Made by a program: the position numbers and the translations under genes. From an uncultured Eubacteriales bacterium (lineage in GTDB: Bacteria; Bacillota_A; Clostridia; Christensenellales; Aristaeellaceae): DNA of 6,153 nt. The DNA lies in contig CACYNZ010000224.1 of NCBI GenBank assembly GCA_902775835.1, positions 1-6,153 on the forward strand, read 5' to 3'. Below, piece by piece: positions 1 through 5,353 of this stretch. Every line of letters begins with the position of its first letter. The first letter of the stretch is position 1. The notes under the pieces are model-generated. The model had not been told where the DNA came from, did not search any database, and was given only the letters and a program-made list of their open reading frames with translations.

Positions 1-231
1 GCACAGCCTCAGTCATCCGGATAACAGACAGGCCGGCCTTCCGGCGCACCCCAGAATCCGCAGTCCTCTTCCGGCGCACGCGCTGGAAGCTCCATATTCG
101 GTTCTCCCCAGTCGGCGCGCCCGGCACAGAACGCGCAGAATTCCACACCTGTCACCACCGGGCTCGGCGGATTCCGCCCTGCTCAGAACACAAGACCCGC
201 TTCAGGAAGCCAGAGTGCTTCCCAGGGCAAT
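1..231 (+). other. Coding-like N-terminal extension of the protease, interrupted by an in-frame TAA
   Basis: This stretch has no start codon in the frame of the downstream protease, yet that frame is open from base 25 to the TTG at 232. It encodes the same unusual Gln/Pro/Ser/Asn/Ala-rich composition as the accepted protein, including two RPAQN motifs that recur downstream. The seven codons before the stop also read as A-Q-P-Q-S-S-G, matching that composition, while the other two frames do not. The TAA at 22-24 therefore looks like a nonsense change (for example CAA to TAA), a base error, or the mark of a nearby frameshift inside a longer gene that begins left of the window. In related Clostridia proteins such tails can follow an N-terminal zinc ribbon, but none is visible here. 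The interpretation is inference; the stop and the composition are seen directly. Confidence 0.6.
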
Positions 232-2883
232 TTGCGCCCGGGGGCCGGTGCATTCGGCGCCTCCCAGTCCGCACAGCGCCCGGCGCAGCATGTTTCCGGC
301 ACCTCCCAGCCGGCCCAGAATTCCAGCCGACCCCAGGCGAAGCCGCACTCCATGAACTCGCAGCGTCCGAGCACATCCTCCACGGTCGTACCGCCCGTGT
401 CCCCGAAGCCTTCGGGCACTTCATCCTCGTCCGGCAGCGGAAGCAACCGCACATCCAGGAAAGCCGGACTGTCACCGCTGCTCATCATTGTCGTGCTCGC
501 CCTGCTGTTCTTCGGCAGAAACCTGTTCGGGTCCAGTCCTTCCACGGACAATTCCTCTTCTTCCTCTCTGCTCAACAGTGCGGTCCAGAGCGTGACTTCC
601 CAGAACTCCTCCCTTACCGGTGACAGCGGCCTGCTCGGTGGCAGTGGCCTGCTCGGCGGCAGCGGTGATCTTGGTTCCTCCGCCATGTCCGCCCTGGCAC
701 AGTACCTGAGCGGCGGCTATTCCGCATCCACGGGCTCCTCCGCATCATCCTCCCTGTCTTCCTCGTCCTCATCGTCGTCTGCGCTTTCCTCCCTGGCCTC
801 CACCCTGGGCGGCAGCTGGTTCACATCCGCAGCTTCCACCGCCACCGGAGCGTCCGGCACGGTTCGCACGGATTCCACGCGTCTTTCCACCACGGTGGCC
901 GAAGGCAGCCGGGACAAGTACACGACGGTACTCGGAAACGGACGTGACGTGTATACCATCATGGTGTACATGTGCGCCACGGACCTGGAGTCCAAGGCTG
1001 CCATGGCCACCAAGGATCTCCAGGAAATGCTCAACGCATCCTTCGATGATCACATCAATCTGATCGTCTATACCGGCGGCTGCACCGGATGGCAGAACAA
1101 GCTGGTTTCCAACCGGGTCAATCAGATCTGGCAGGTGCGCGGCGGCAAGCTGGCCAAGCTTGAGGACAACGTTTCCTCAGCGTCCATGACCAAGCCCTCC
1201 ACGCTTTCCTCCTTCATCCAGTACTGCCGTGAGAACTTTCCGGCCAACCGCTACGGTCTGATCCTCTGGGACCACGGTTCCGGCACCGTATCCGGATACG
1301 GCTATGACCAGCGCAATCCCTCCAGCGGCTCCATGAGTCTGGCTGGCATCAACCAGGCGCTCACCGACGGCAAGGTCAAGTTCGATTTTGTCGGATTCGA
1401 TGCCTGCCTCATGGCCACCGTGGAAACGGGTCTCATGCTCTCCCAGCACAGCGACTATATGATCGCTTCCGAGGAAACGGAGCCCGGTGTCGGCTGGTAT
1501 TACACCAACTGGCTTACGGAACTCGGCAAGAATCCTTCCCTGCCCACCACACAGTTGGGCAAGCAGATCTGCGATGACTTTGTCAGCGCCTGCGCGACGT
1601 CCGCCCGCGGTCAGTCCACCACGCTGTCCCTTGTGGACCTGGCAGAGCTCAGCCATACCGTTCCCTCAACCCTGACCAGTTTCTCCAAGTCCATTTCTTC
1701 CCTGGTCACCAACAAGGAATACAAGACCGTCTCGGACGCCCGCAACCTCAGCCGTGAGTTTGCCCCCTCCACGCGGATCGATCAGGTGGACCTGATCGAC
1801 CTGTGCACAAGGATGGACACGGCGGAAAGCAAAGCCCTAGCCTCCGCCCTCAACGGCGCCATCAAGTACAACCGTTCCGGCAGCATGACCAATGCCTACG
1901 GCCTGTCCGTCTATTTCCCCTATCGCAAGCTTTCCAACGTGGACAAGGCACTGTCCACCTACCGCCAGCTGGGCATGGATGAAACCTATTCGGCTGCCAT
2001 CCGTGACTTTGCCAGCGTGGAGCTTTCCGGTCAGCATTCCACTTCCTATCCTTCCAATCCCCTCGAGTCCATCTTCTCCGCCGCGTCCATGCAGCCGGCT
2101 CAGAGTTCCTCGTCTCAGGACATGATTTCCGATCTTCTCGGCGCGTTCCTGGGCGGCGGTTCCTCCTCCCTCTCCGGGCTTGACTTCTTCTCCGGACGCA
2201 GCCTGAGCAACGAAACCCTGACTTCCTTCGTGCAGGCCAATCATCTGGATCCCGCCCGCCTCGTGTTCGTCTCCCAGGAGAACGGGGATCAGACCCTGAC
2301 CCTGGCGCCCGAGGAATGGGCACAGATCACCGGTGCCGAGCAGAATGTATTCTTTGATGACGGCAGCGGATATATCGATCTTGGTCTCGACAATGTCTAT
2401 TCCTTCGACAGCGAAGGCCGGATGATCGCCACGGCCGACGGCGCGTGGATCACCGTAAACGGTCAGTTCGTGGCCTATTACCATGAGTCCACCGAAGATG
2501 ACGGCGAGCACTGGGCCAATCACGGCCGCATCCCGGTTCTGTTCAACGGCGAGCCTGCCAATCTCCTGGTGACCTTCGACGAGGAGCATCCCAGCGGTGC
2601 CATCACGGGCGTGAGATTCGAGTATACCGATGAAACCGACACCGTGGCCAAGTCCGTCATTGATCTGGAAGAGGGCGACCTGATCCAGTTCCTCTGCGAC
2701 TATTACACCTATGACAAGGAGTATCAGTCCAGCCATATCATCGGCGAGCCGCTGACATGGAACGCGGACGTGACCATGAGCGCCTCCTATATCGAGGATC
2801 CCTCCAAGGTCCTGCTCACCTACATGTTCACCGATATTTATCAGAATGAATACTGGACCGGCCCTCTGGCCATCCGGCGCTGA
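232..2883 (+). CDS. Membrane-anchored clostripain-like cysteine peptidase (family C11)
   Basis: This 883-residue protein (from TTG 232) is a clan CD cysteine protease, the family that cleaves after basic residues. Residues 1-79 are a Q/P/S/N-rich tail ending in Arg-Lys. Residues 80-96 form one hydrophobic segment, so the tail is probably cytoplasmic and the rest outside. Residues 100-235 are a Ser/Gly-rich linker with a poly-Ser run and SGLLGG repeats. The C11 domain spans about 240-600: it opens with YTIMVYMCATDLES, His348 lies in ILWDHGSG and Cys392 in FVGFDACLMA, the expected catalytic dyad, followed by SEETEPGVGW. A second Ser-rich linker (about 601-658) leads to an unassigned C-terminal domain (about 660-883). 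The start is uncertain: TTG 232 has only a weak ribosome site, ATG 352 is an alternative, and the open frame continues upstream to a stop at 22-24. Family assignment is firm; substrate and true N-terminus are not known. Confidence 0.9.
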   Translation: MRPGAGAFGASQSAQRPAQHVSGTSQPAQNSSRPQAKPHSMNSQRPSTSSTVVPPVSPKPSGTSSSSGSGSNRTSRKAGLSPLLIIVVLALLFFGRNLFGSSPSTDNSSSSSLLNSAVQSVTSQNSSLTGDSGLLGGSGLLGGSGDLGSSAMSALAQYLSGGYSASTGSSASSSLSSSSSSSSALSSLASTLGGSWFTSAASTATGASGTVRTDSTRLSTTVAEGSRDKYTTVLGNGRDVYTIMVYMCATDLESKAAMATKDLQEMLNASFDDHINLIVYTGGCTGWQNKLVSNRVNQIWQVRGGKLAKLEDNVSSASMTKPSTLSSFIQYCRENFPANRYGLILWDHGSGTVSGYGYDQRNPSSGSMSLAGINQALTDGKVKFDFVGFDACLMATVETGLMLSQHSDYMIASEETEPGVGWYYTNWLTELGKNPSLPTTQLGKQICDDFVSACATSARGQSTTLSLVDLAELSHTVPSTLTSFSKSISSLVTNKEYKTVSDARNLSREFAPSTRIDQVDLIDLCTRMDTAESKALASALNGAIKYNRSGSMTNAYGLSVYFPYRKLSNVDKALSTYRQLGMDETYSAAIRDFASVELSGQHSTSYPSNPLESIFSAASMQPAQSSSSQDMISDLLGAFLGGGSSSLSGLDFFSGRSLSNETLTSFVQANHLDPARLVFVSQENGDQTLTLAPEEWAQITGAEQNVFFDDGSGYIDLGLDNVYSFDSEGRMIATADGAWITVNGQFVAYYHESTEDDGEHWANHGRIPVLFNGEPANLLVTFDEEHPSGAITGVRFEYTDETDTVAKSVIDLEEGDLIQFLCDYYTYDKEYQSSHIIGEPLTWNADVTMSASYIEDPSKVLLTYMFTDIYQNEYWTGPLAIRR
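469..519 (+). other. Signal-anchor transmembrane segment of the C11 peptidase
   Basis: Residues 80-96 (from the TTG start) are an uninterrupted run of Leu, Ile, Val, Ala and Phe with one Pro, preceded by Arg and Lys and followed by an Arg and a Ser-rich linker. By the positive-inside rule this predicts a cytoplasmic N-terminus and an external protease domain. It is too far from the N-terminus to be an ordinary cleaved signal peptide. Confidence 0.75.
625..678 (+). repeat. Three-copy 18-bp tandem repeat encoding SGLLGG units
   Basis: Two near-identical 18-bp units (625-642 and 643-660, two mismatches, both synonymous) encode SGLLGG twice. A diverged third unit (661-678) encodes SGDLGS. They lie in the extracellular linker between the membrane segment and the protease domain, where length changes would be tolerated. 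Confidence 0.8.
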
Positions 2884-2893
2884 GACTGCTCAG

Positions 2894-2932
2894 CATAAAG
2901 AAAAAGCCGCACACCGCGGCTTTTTCTTTATG
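2894..2932. terminator. Bidirectional intrinsic terminator between convergent genes
   Basis: A perfect 17-bp inverted repeat (2894-2910 with 2916-2932) closes on a five-base loop, ACACC. The loop-proximal part is GC-rich (GCCGC/GCGGC). The outer part is an A tract on the left and a T tract on the right, so the hairpin is followed by a U run on either strand. It starts 10 nt after the protease stop and ends 6 nt before the stop of the minus-strand glycosidase gene, so it can end both transcripts. Confidence 0.93.
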
Positions 2933-2938
2933 TACAAA

Positions 2939-3829
2939 TCATTTTTCCGGGGCAATAGAGGCAAAATAGATAAGATCCGATATGAAGCGGCTCGACGGCG
3001 TCTGATGCACATGCTTTCCGTTGATGATCAGATGCGTTGAACCGCCGCCGTCAAGATTATAGGCAATGCGGCATTCCGGAAAAACGTCCACAATGAACTC
3101 CGCCACATCAATCAGGCGCATGCCCTTTCCGTTGCCGCCGTCGATCTCAATGATTCCGTATTCCAGATCGCCCAGCTGCGCAATGGCCATGCGCTGGGTG
3201 GCAAGGTGTCCTTCAAACTTCGGCGCGTAGATTTCCTGTACTTCCCCGTCCCGGACCAGAACCGGTCCAAAGGAGAAGGTATTGACCGGCTTCCGTCCGG
3301 CCGCGGCCATTTCATCCAGATGTGCCTGCATCATTTCCGATGTTGCCTTCACCACCACAGAAAAATCGCCCTTGTCATCGATCACCAGCACATCACGGGT
3401 TCCGTCCAGCGCATCCCGGTAAAAGACACCCTGCCGGATTACATACCCGATTTTGTAATAATACTTCATGAAGTCCGCATTGCACGCCACCACGGCTTCC
3501 ACCTGTCTGGCCATGCTCACAGCCTTTGCCAGCCGCGTGTCATCATAATTTTCATAGCTCATGGTGGTGCGGATCTGGCTCGGGTCCGCGATTTTTATGC
3601 GTACATAGCGGCACATGACGGAGCCGTCACTGGTTTTCGGCTTGACTTTCTTCATCTCCATCACCATATGGATGGATTCGTCCTGATACTCATTTTCCGA
3701 AATCCAGCCGTCCGGGTTCGGGGTGGTTCCGTGCACTGTCTGGTCCAGGGGCAGCGGAGTCAGTTCAGCCAGTGCGCTCCACGGGCAGCACATCAGGAAG
3801 CAAAGGAGCAGGATTCCCAGTTTCTTCAT
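2939..3829 (-). CDS. Secreted phosphodiester glycosidase (NAGPA-domain) family protein
   Basis: This 296-residue protein belongs to the NAGPA-like family, named after the mammalian enzyme that removes GlcNAc from phosphodiester-linked glycans; bacterial members are mostly uncharacterised and may act on wall or exopolysaccharide glycans. Residues 1-21 are a signal peptide with a Lys-Lys start, a Leu/Cys-rich core and a cleavage motif SALA before Glu22. The domain runs from about 70 to 291. Its landmarks are AVVACNADFM (112-121), DVLVIDDKGDF (146-156), FSFGPVLVRDGE (185-196), QRMAIAQLGD (212-221), and the strongest signature, AYNLDGGGSTHLIINGK (256-272), followed by SSRFISDLIYF (279-289). ATG 3829 was chosen because AAGGAG precedes it by 7 nt and the signal peptide starts there; a longer frame to 3904 would overlap the upstream gene. 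It is the second gene of an operon with the LRR gene, 25 nt behind it. The family is confident, the substrate unknown. Confidence 0.9.
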   Translation of the reverse strand: MKKLGILLLCFLMCCPWSALAELTPLPLDQTVHGTTPNPDGWISENEYQDESIHMVMEMKKVKPKTSDGSVMCRYVRIKIADPSQIRTTMSYENYDDTRLAKAVSMARQVEAVVACNADFMKYYYKIGYVIRQGVFYRDALDGTRDVLVIDDKGDFSVVVKATSEMMQAHLDEMAAAGRKPVNTFSFGPVLVRDGEVQEIYAPKFEGHLATQRMAIAQLGDLEYGIIEIDGGNGKGMRLIDVAEFIVDVFPECRIAYNLDGGGSTHLIINGKHVHQTPSSRFISDLIYFASIAPEK

Positions 3830-3836
3830 GGAGATT

Positions 3837-3842
3837 CTCCTT
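3837..3842 (-). promoter_or_regulatory. Ribosome binding site of the glycosidase gene, inside a small hairpin
   Basis: On the minus strand AAGGAG lies 7 nt before ATG 3829, which fixes that start. The core GGAG (3837-3840) can pair with CTCC (3830-3833) across a three-base loop, so the site could be partly masked in the mRNA. The upstream stop codon (3855-3857) is close enough for a terminating ribosome to open it. Confidence 0.8.
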
Positions 3843-3854
3843 CCCGGATTTGGT

Positions 3855-4748
3855 TCAGAATCCTTCCGGAATATTCGCCGGATCCGAATCGGCAAAGGGC
3901 TCATAGACTCTGGAGCGGAACATCCGGTAAATCACGTCAAAATGCGGATCTTCCCGCCATCCGCCTCCCGTGGACGTAGATGTGAAATCAATGTGGCAGT
4001 CGGGAAGCGCACGCATGAGCTCGGCCTGCAGTTCCTCGCCGGGCTCCCTTGGATGCCGGCGGTTGCATTCATGCATCCACAGACGTCTCAGGCTTGTCAT
4101 GCCCATGAGCGGTGTCACGTCTTCGATGAAGTTGTAGGAAATATTCAGGTCCATCAGGCGCTTCAGTGATGCCAGAGGCGATATGTCCGTCACCTGATTG
4201 TAGAATACTTCCAGATACTCCAGATGCTCGAGACTGGCAATCGGTGTCAGATCCGTGATCTTGGCAATGGCCACAATCAGCACTCTCAGCTGCGGCATTT
4301 CATACAGGAAGCTCAGGTCCGTAATGGAATTGTGCCCGATATCCAGGGCATACAGGTTCGGGCAGAACCTCAGCAGGGCAAGCTCCTGATTGGAATGCCA
4401 TCCCGAATCCGAATCATGGAGCGTGGAAAAGGCCGTGACATCCGTACGGACCGTGTGTTCTCCGAAAGACATAGTCATGCCGAATTCCACATCCGGATAC
4501 CGTGCGTGAATCTCTTCAATCCTCTGCCTTGTAATGCGGGTGGCAAACATGTCCACCTTTTCAAGCTCCGGAAAACTGTCCAGGAACTCATAGAAGGCGT
4601 CCCAGTTTCGGATCACCTGGTCCTGTAAATCCACATATCGGTCTCCTGTATCTGCCGTCACAGCGCCGAAGCTCACACTGTCCGCCCCGGCACAGGCGCA
4701 GGCCAGACAGAGCAGCAGCACCAGGACCGCACATGTCAGACACCGCAT
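3855..4748 (-). CDS. Secreted leucine-rich repeat protein
   Basis: This 297-residue protein has an N-terminal signal sequence (residues 1 to about 20, very rich in Leu, Ala and Cys). Cleavage may follow ACA at 18-20. A lipoprotein is possible because of Cys15, 17 and 19, but no lipobox fits cleanly. Residues 38-110 form a pre-repeat domain with LEKVDMFATRIT. Residues 132-219 are four 22-residue internalin-like LRRs of the pattern LxxLxLxxNxITDLxPLAxL, followed by a partial capping repeat to about 228. The tail contains GGGWREDPHFDVIYRMF (261-277), which I recall from other Clostridia LRR proteins. LRRs of this type bind proteins or other ligands; no catalytic domain is seen. ATG 4748 was chosen because GGGAGGAGG lies just upstream and the signal peptide begins there. 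It is the first gene of the operon with the NAGPA-family gene, read from the promoter at 4944-4972. Confidence 0.87.
   Translation of the reverse strand: MRCLTCAVLVLLLCLACACAGADSVSFGAVTADTGDRYVDLQDQVIRNWDAFYEFLDSFPELEKVDMFATRITRQRIEEIHARYPDVEFGMTMSFGEHTVRTDVTAFSTLHDSDSGWHSNQELALLRFCPNLYALDIGHNSITDLSFLYEMPQLRVLIVAIAKITDLTPIASLEHLEYLEVFYNQVTDISPLASLKRLMDLNISYNFIEDVTPLMGMTSLRRLWMHECNRRHPREPGEELQAELMRALPDCHIDFTSTSTGGGWREDPHFDVIYRMFRSRVYEPFADSDPANIPEGF
4065..4355 (-). repeat. Array of four 66-bp LRR units plus a partial cap
   Basis: Read on the minus strand, units at 4290-4355, 4224-4289, 4158-4223 and 4092-4157 each encode exactly 22 residues with no insertions, followed by a partial unit (4065-4091). 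The conserved Asn is present in units 1, 3 and 4 (Asn140, 184, 206) and replaced by Ala162 in unit 2. Protein spacing is regular but the DNA copies have diverged, so the array is old rather than recently amplified. Confidence 0.85.
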
Positions 4749-4754
4749 GCTATT

Positions 4755-4763
4755 CCTCCTCCC
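4755..4763 (-). promoter_or_regulatory. Ribosome binding site of the LRR gene
   Basis: The minus strand reads GGGAGGAGG just before ATG 4748, with 6 nt between, an almost ideal match to the anti-Shine-Dalgarno sequence. It decides the start at 4748 over the upstream in-frame start at 4787. Confidence 0.9.
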
Positions 4764-4778
4764 ACGGCTATCAGCCGT
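4764..4778 (-). promoter_or_regulatory. Hairpin abutting the LRR ribosome binding site
   Basis: ACGGCT and AGCCGT form a perfect 6-bp stem with a three-base loop, ending directly at the purine-rich ribosome site. It lies at the 3' end of the predicted long leader of the LRR operon. No terminator-like U run follows, so any effect would be on translation or mRNA stability. Confidence 0.5.
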
Positions 4779-4943
4779 TTCCGTCAATCACAGGCTGCGC
4801 ATCCGTCCTTCAGATCACAGCATGGTGTTCGTCCGCGCACACGCCGGCACGCATCCGAATTCCGGTAAATGCCCGTCCACAGTTCAGCCCTGAGGCACAG
4901 GTCCAAGCGTCCGGACTCCTGTTTTCCTTTCAGCCTTTTTTCC

Positions 4944-4972
4944 ATTCTATTCAATCTCAGCTGTATCGTCAA
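4944..4972 (-). promoter_or_regulatory. Sigma-A-type promoter of the LRR-glycosidase operon
   Basis: Read on the minus strand this is TTGACG, a 17-nt spacer, then TAGAAT: one mismatch to each consensus hexamer at the optimal spacing. Downstream lie an A-rich stretch and the LRR gene. It is the best minus-strand promoter I see in the intergenic region. Confidence 0.75.
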
Positions 4973-5111
4973 GCGCAGATATGCCGGCCCGCAGCCAGGG
5001 ATCGCTTCAGCCGGCACATGCTTCGCACAGCACCGCCCCGTCTCTTTCTGCCCCCATGCATATCCGGCCAGATTTTGCGCCGGATTGGCCTGCCCGAAAG
5101 GCGCAGGTTTA
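4973..5111. other. Intergenic core between divergent promoters, with inverted repeats, no gene
   Basis: No supported gene lies here. Three imperfectly nested dyads are visible: TGCCGGC (4982-4988) with GCCGGCA (5010-5016), ATCCGG (5062-5067) with CCGGAT (5080-5085), and TGCGCC (5076-5081) with GGCGCA (5100-5105). They could be regulator binding sites or RNA stems, but GC-rich dyads of this length also arise by chance. Open frames on both strands lack ribosome sites and recognisable domains. Confidence 0.35.
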
Positions 5112-5140
5112 TGGACACACATATATCCGTATGCTAGAAT
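5112..5140 (+). promoter_or_regulatory. Sigma-A-type promoter with extended -10 for the SH3-protein gene
   Basis: TGGACA (5112-5117), a 17-nt spacer, then TAGAAT (5135-5140), with TG one base before the -10 (extended -10). Each hexamer differs from consensus by one base. Transcription would start near 5147, leaving about 207 nt before ATG 5354. The heptamer GACACAC occurs both across the -35 (5114-5120) and at the likely start site (5143-5149). Confidence 0.72.
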
Positions 5141-5353
5141 AAGACACACCCAGTTGCTGAATCATCAAGTGCATATGACCGACAATTTCCATAGAACCTT
5201 TCCTTCAGGCAGACCCACATAAAAACTGAATCCGTCTTTTTCCGTTTCCTGTTTTCCAAAACCTTCGGGACATCGCGCCGGCGTTACGCTCCACAGAAAT
5301 CAGTGCATGTCCCCCGGGTACTGAAACCACTGTGAACTGAGAGGTGTCATTTC
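5141..5353 (+). promoter_or_regulatory. Predicted long 5' leader of the SH3-protein gene
   Basis: About 207 nt separate the predicted start site from ATG 5354. The leader has a pyrimidine-rich middle (about 5230-5265), and a TCAGT that could pair with either of two ACTGA copies, the second close to the ribosome site. I recognise no known regulatory RNA. A 15-codon frame beginning ATG 5175 has no ribosome site. Confidence 0.35.
5341..5346 (+). promoter_or_regulatory. Ribosome binding site of the SH3-protein gene
   Basis: GAGGTG lies 7 nt before ATG 5354 and matches the anti-Shine-Dalgarno sequence over six bases. Together with the signal peptide that starts there, it fixes the start codon. 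Confidence 0.82.

Larger units (their letters stand above)
4749..4937 (-). promoter_or_regulatory. Predicted long 5' leader of the LRR operon
   Basis: From the promoter at 4944-4972, transcription should begin near 4937, giving about 189 untranslated bases before ATG 4748. I recognise no known riboswitch or T-box in it. It contains the hairpin next to the ribosome site and two spaced repeats on the plus strand, TCCGT followed by ATCACAG, at 4780-4793 and 4802-4820. An open minus-strand frame crosses it (stop at 4784-4786) but has no ribosome site and reads through the promoter, so it is not called as a gene. Confidence 0.4.

Noticed and set aside
22..24. Reassigned TAA codon (alternative genetic code)
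   Set aside because: A single TAA is no evidence for recoding, and sense reassignment of TAA is not established in such bacteria; a mutation, frameshift or base error is simpler.
183..686. Minus-strand open frame (167 codons) opposite the low-complexity tail
   Set aside because: Its Pro/Glu/Ser-rich product is the complement of the Ser/Gly/Gln-rich coding strand; no ribosome site.
1837..2736. Long minus-strand open frame (299 codons) opposite the protease gene
   Set aside because: It is an antisense shadow of a GC-rich gene with strong coding signature on the plus strand; no ribosome site, signal or known domain.
3206..3979. Plus-strand open frame (257 codons) opposite the glycosidase gene
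   Set aside because: The His/Arg-rich product has no recognisable domain and spans the junction of two real minus-strand genes; the NAGPA signature on the other strand is decisive.
4982..5105. GC-rich dyads as a CRISPR, REP-type element or structured RNA
   Set aside because: The dyads are short, differ from one another and are not regularly spaced; no repeat-spacer structure or known RNA fold was seen.
4784..5149. Minus-strand frame of 121 codons in the intergenic region, with an internal ATG start of 53 codons
   Set aside because: GTG start without a ribosome site, reads through a strong promoter, and the internal ATG overlaps the -10 hexamer; no domain recognised.
4869..5222. Plus-strand frame of 117 codons in the intergenic region
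   Set aside because: No ribosome site, composition rich in Cys/His/Arg/Pro without pattern, and it crosses the predicted plus promoter.
5175..5222. Fifteen-codon upstream frame (MTDNFHRTFPSGRPT) in the SH3-gene leader
   Set aside because: It has no ribosome binding site and no run of regulatory codons, so a leader peptide is not supported.
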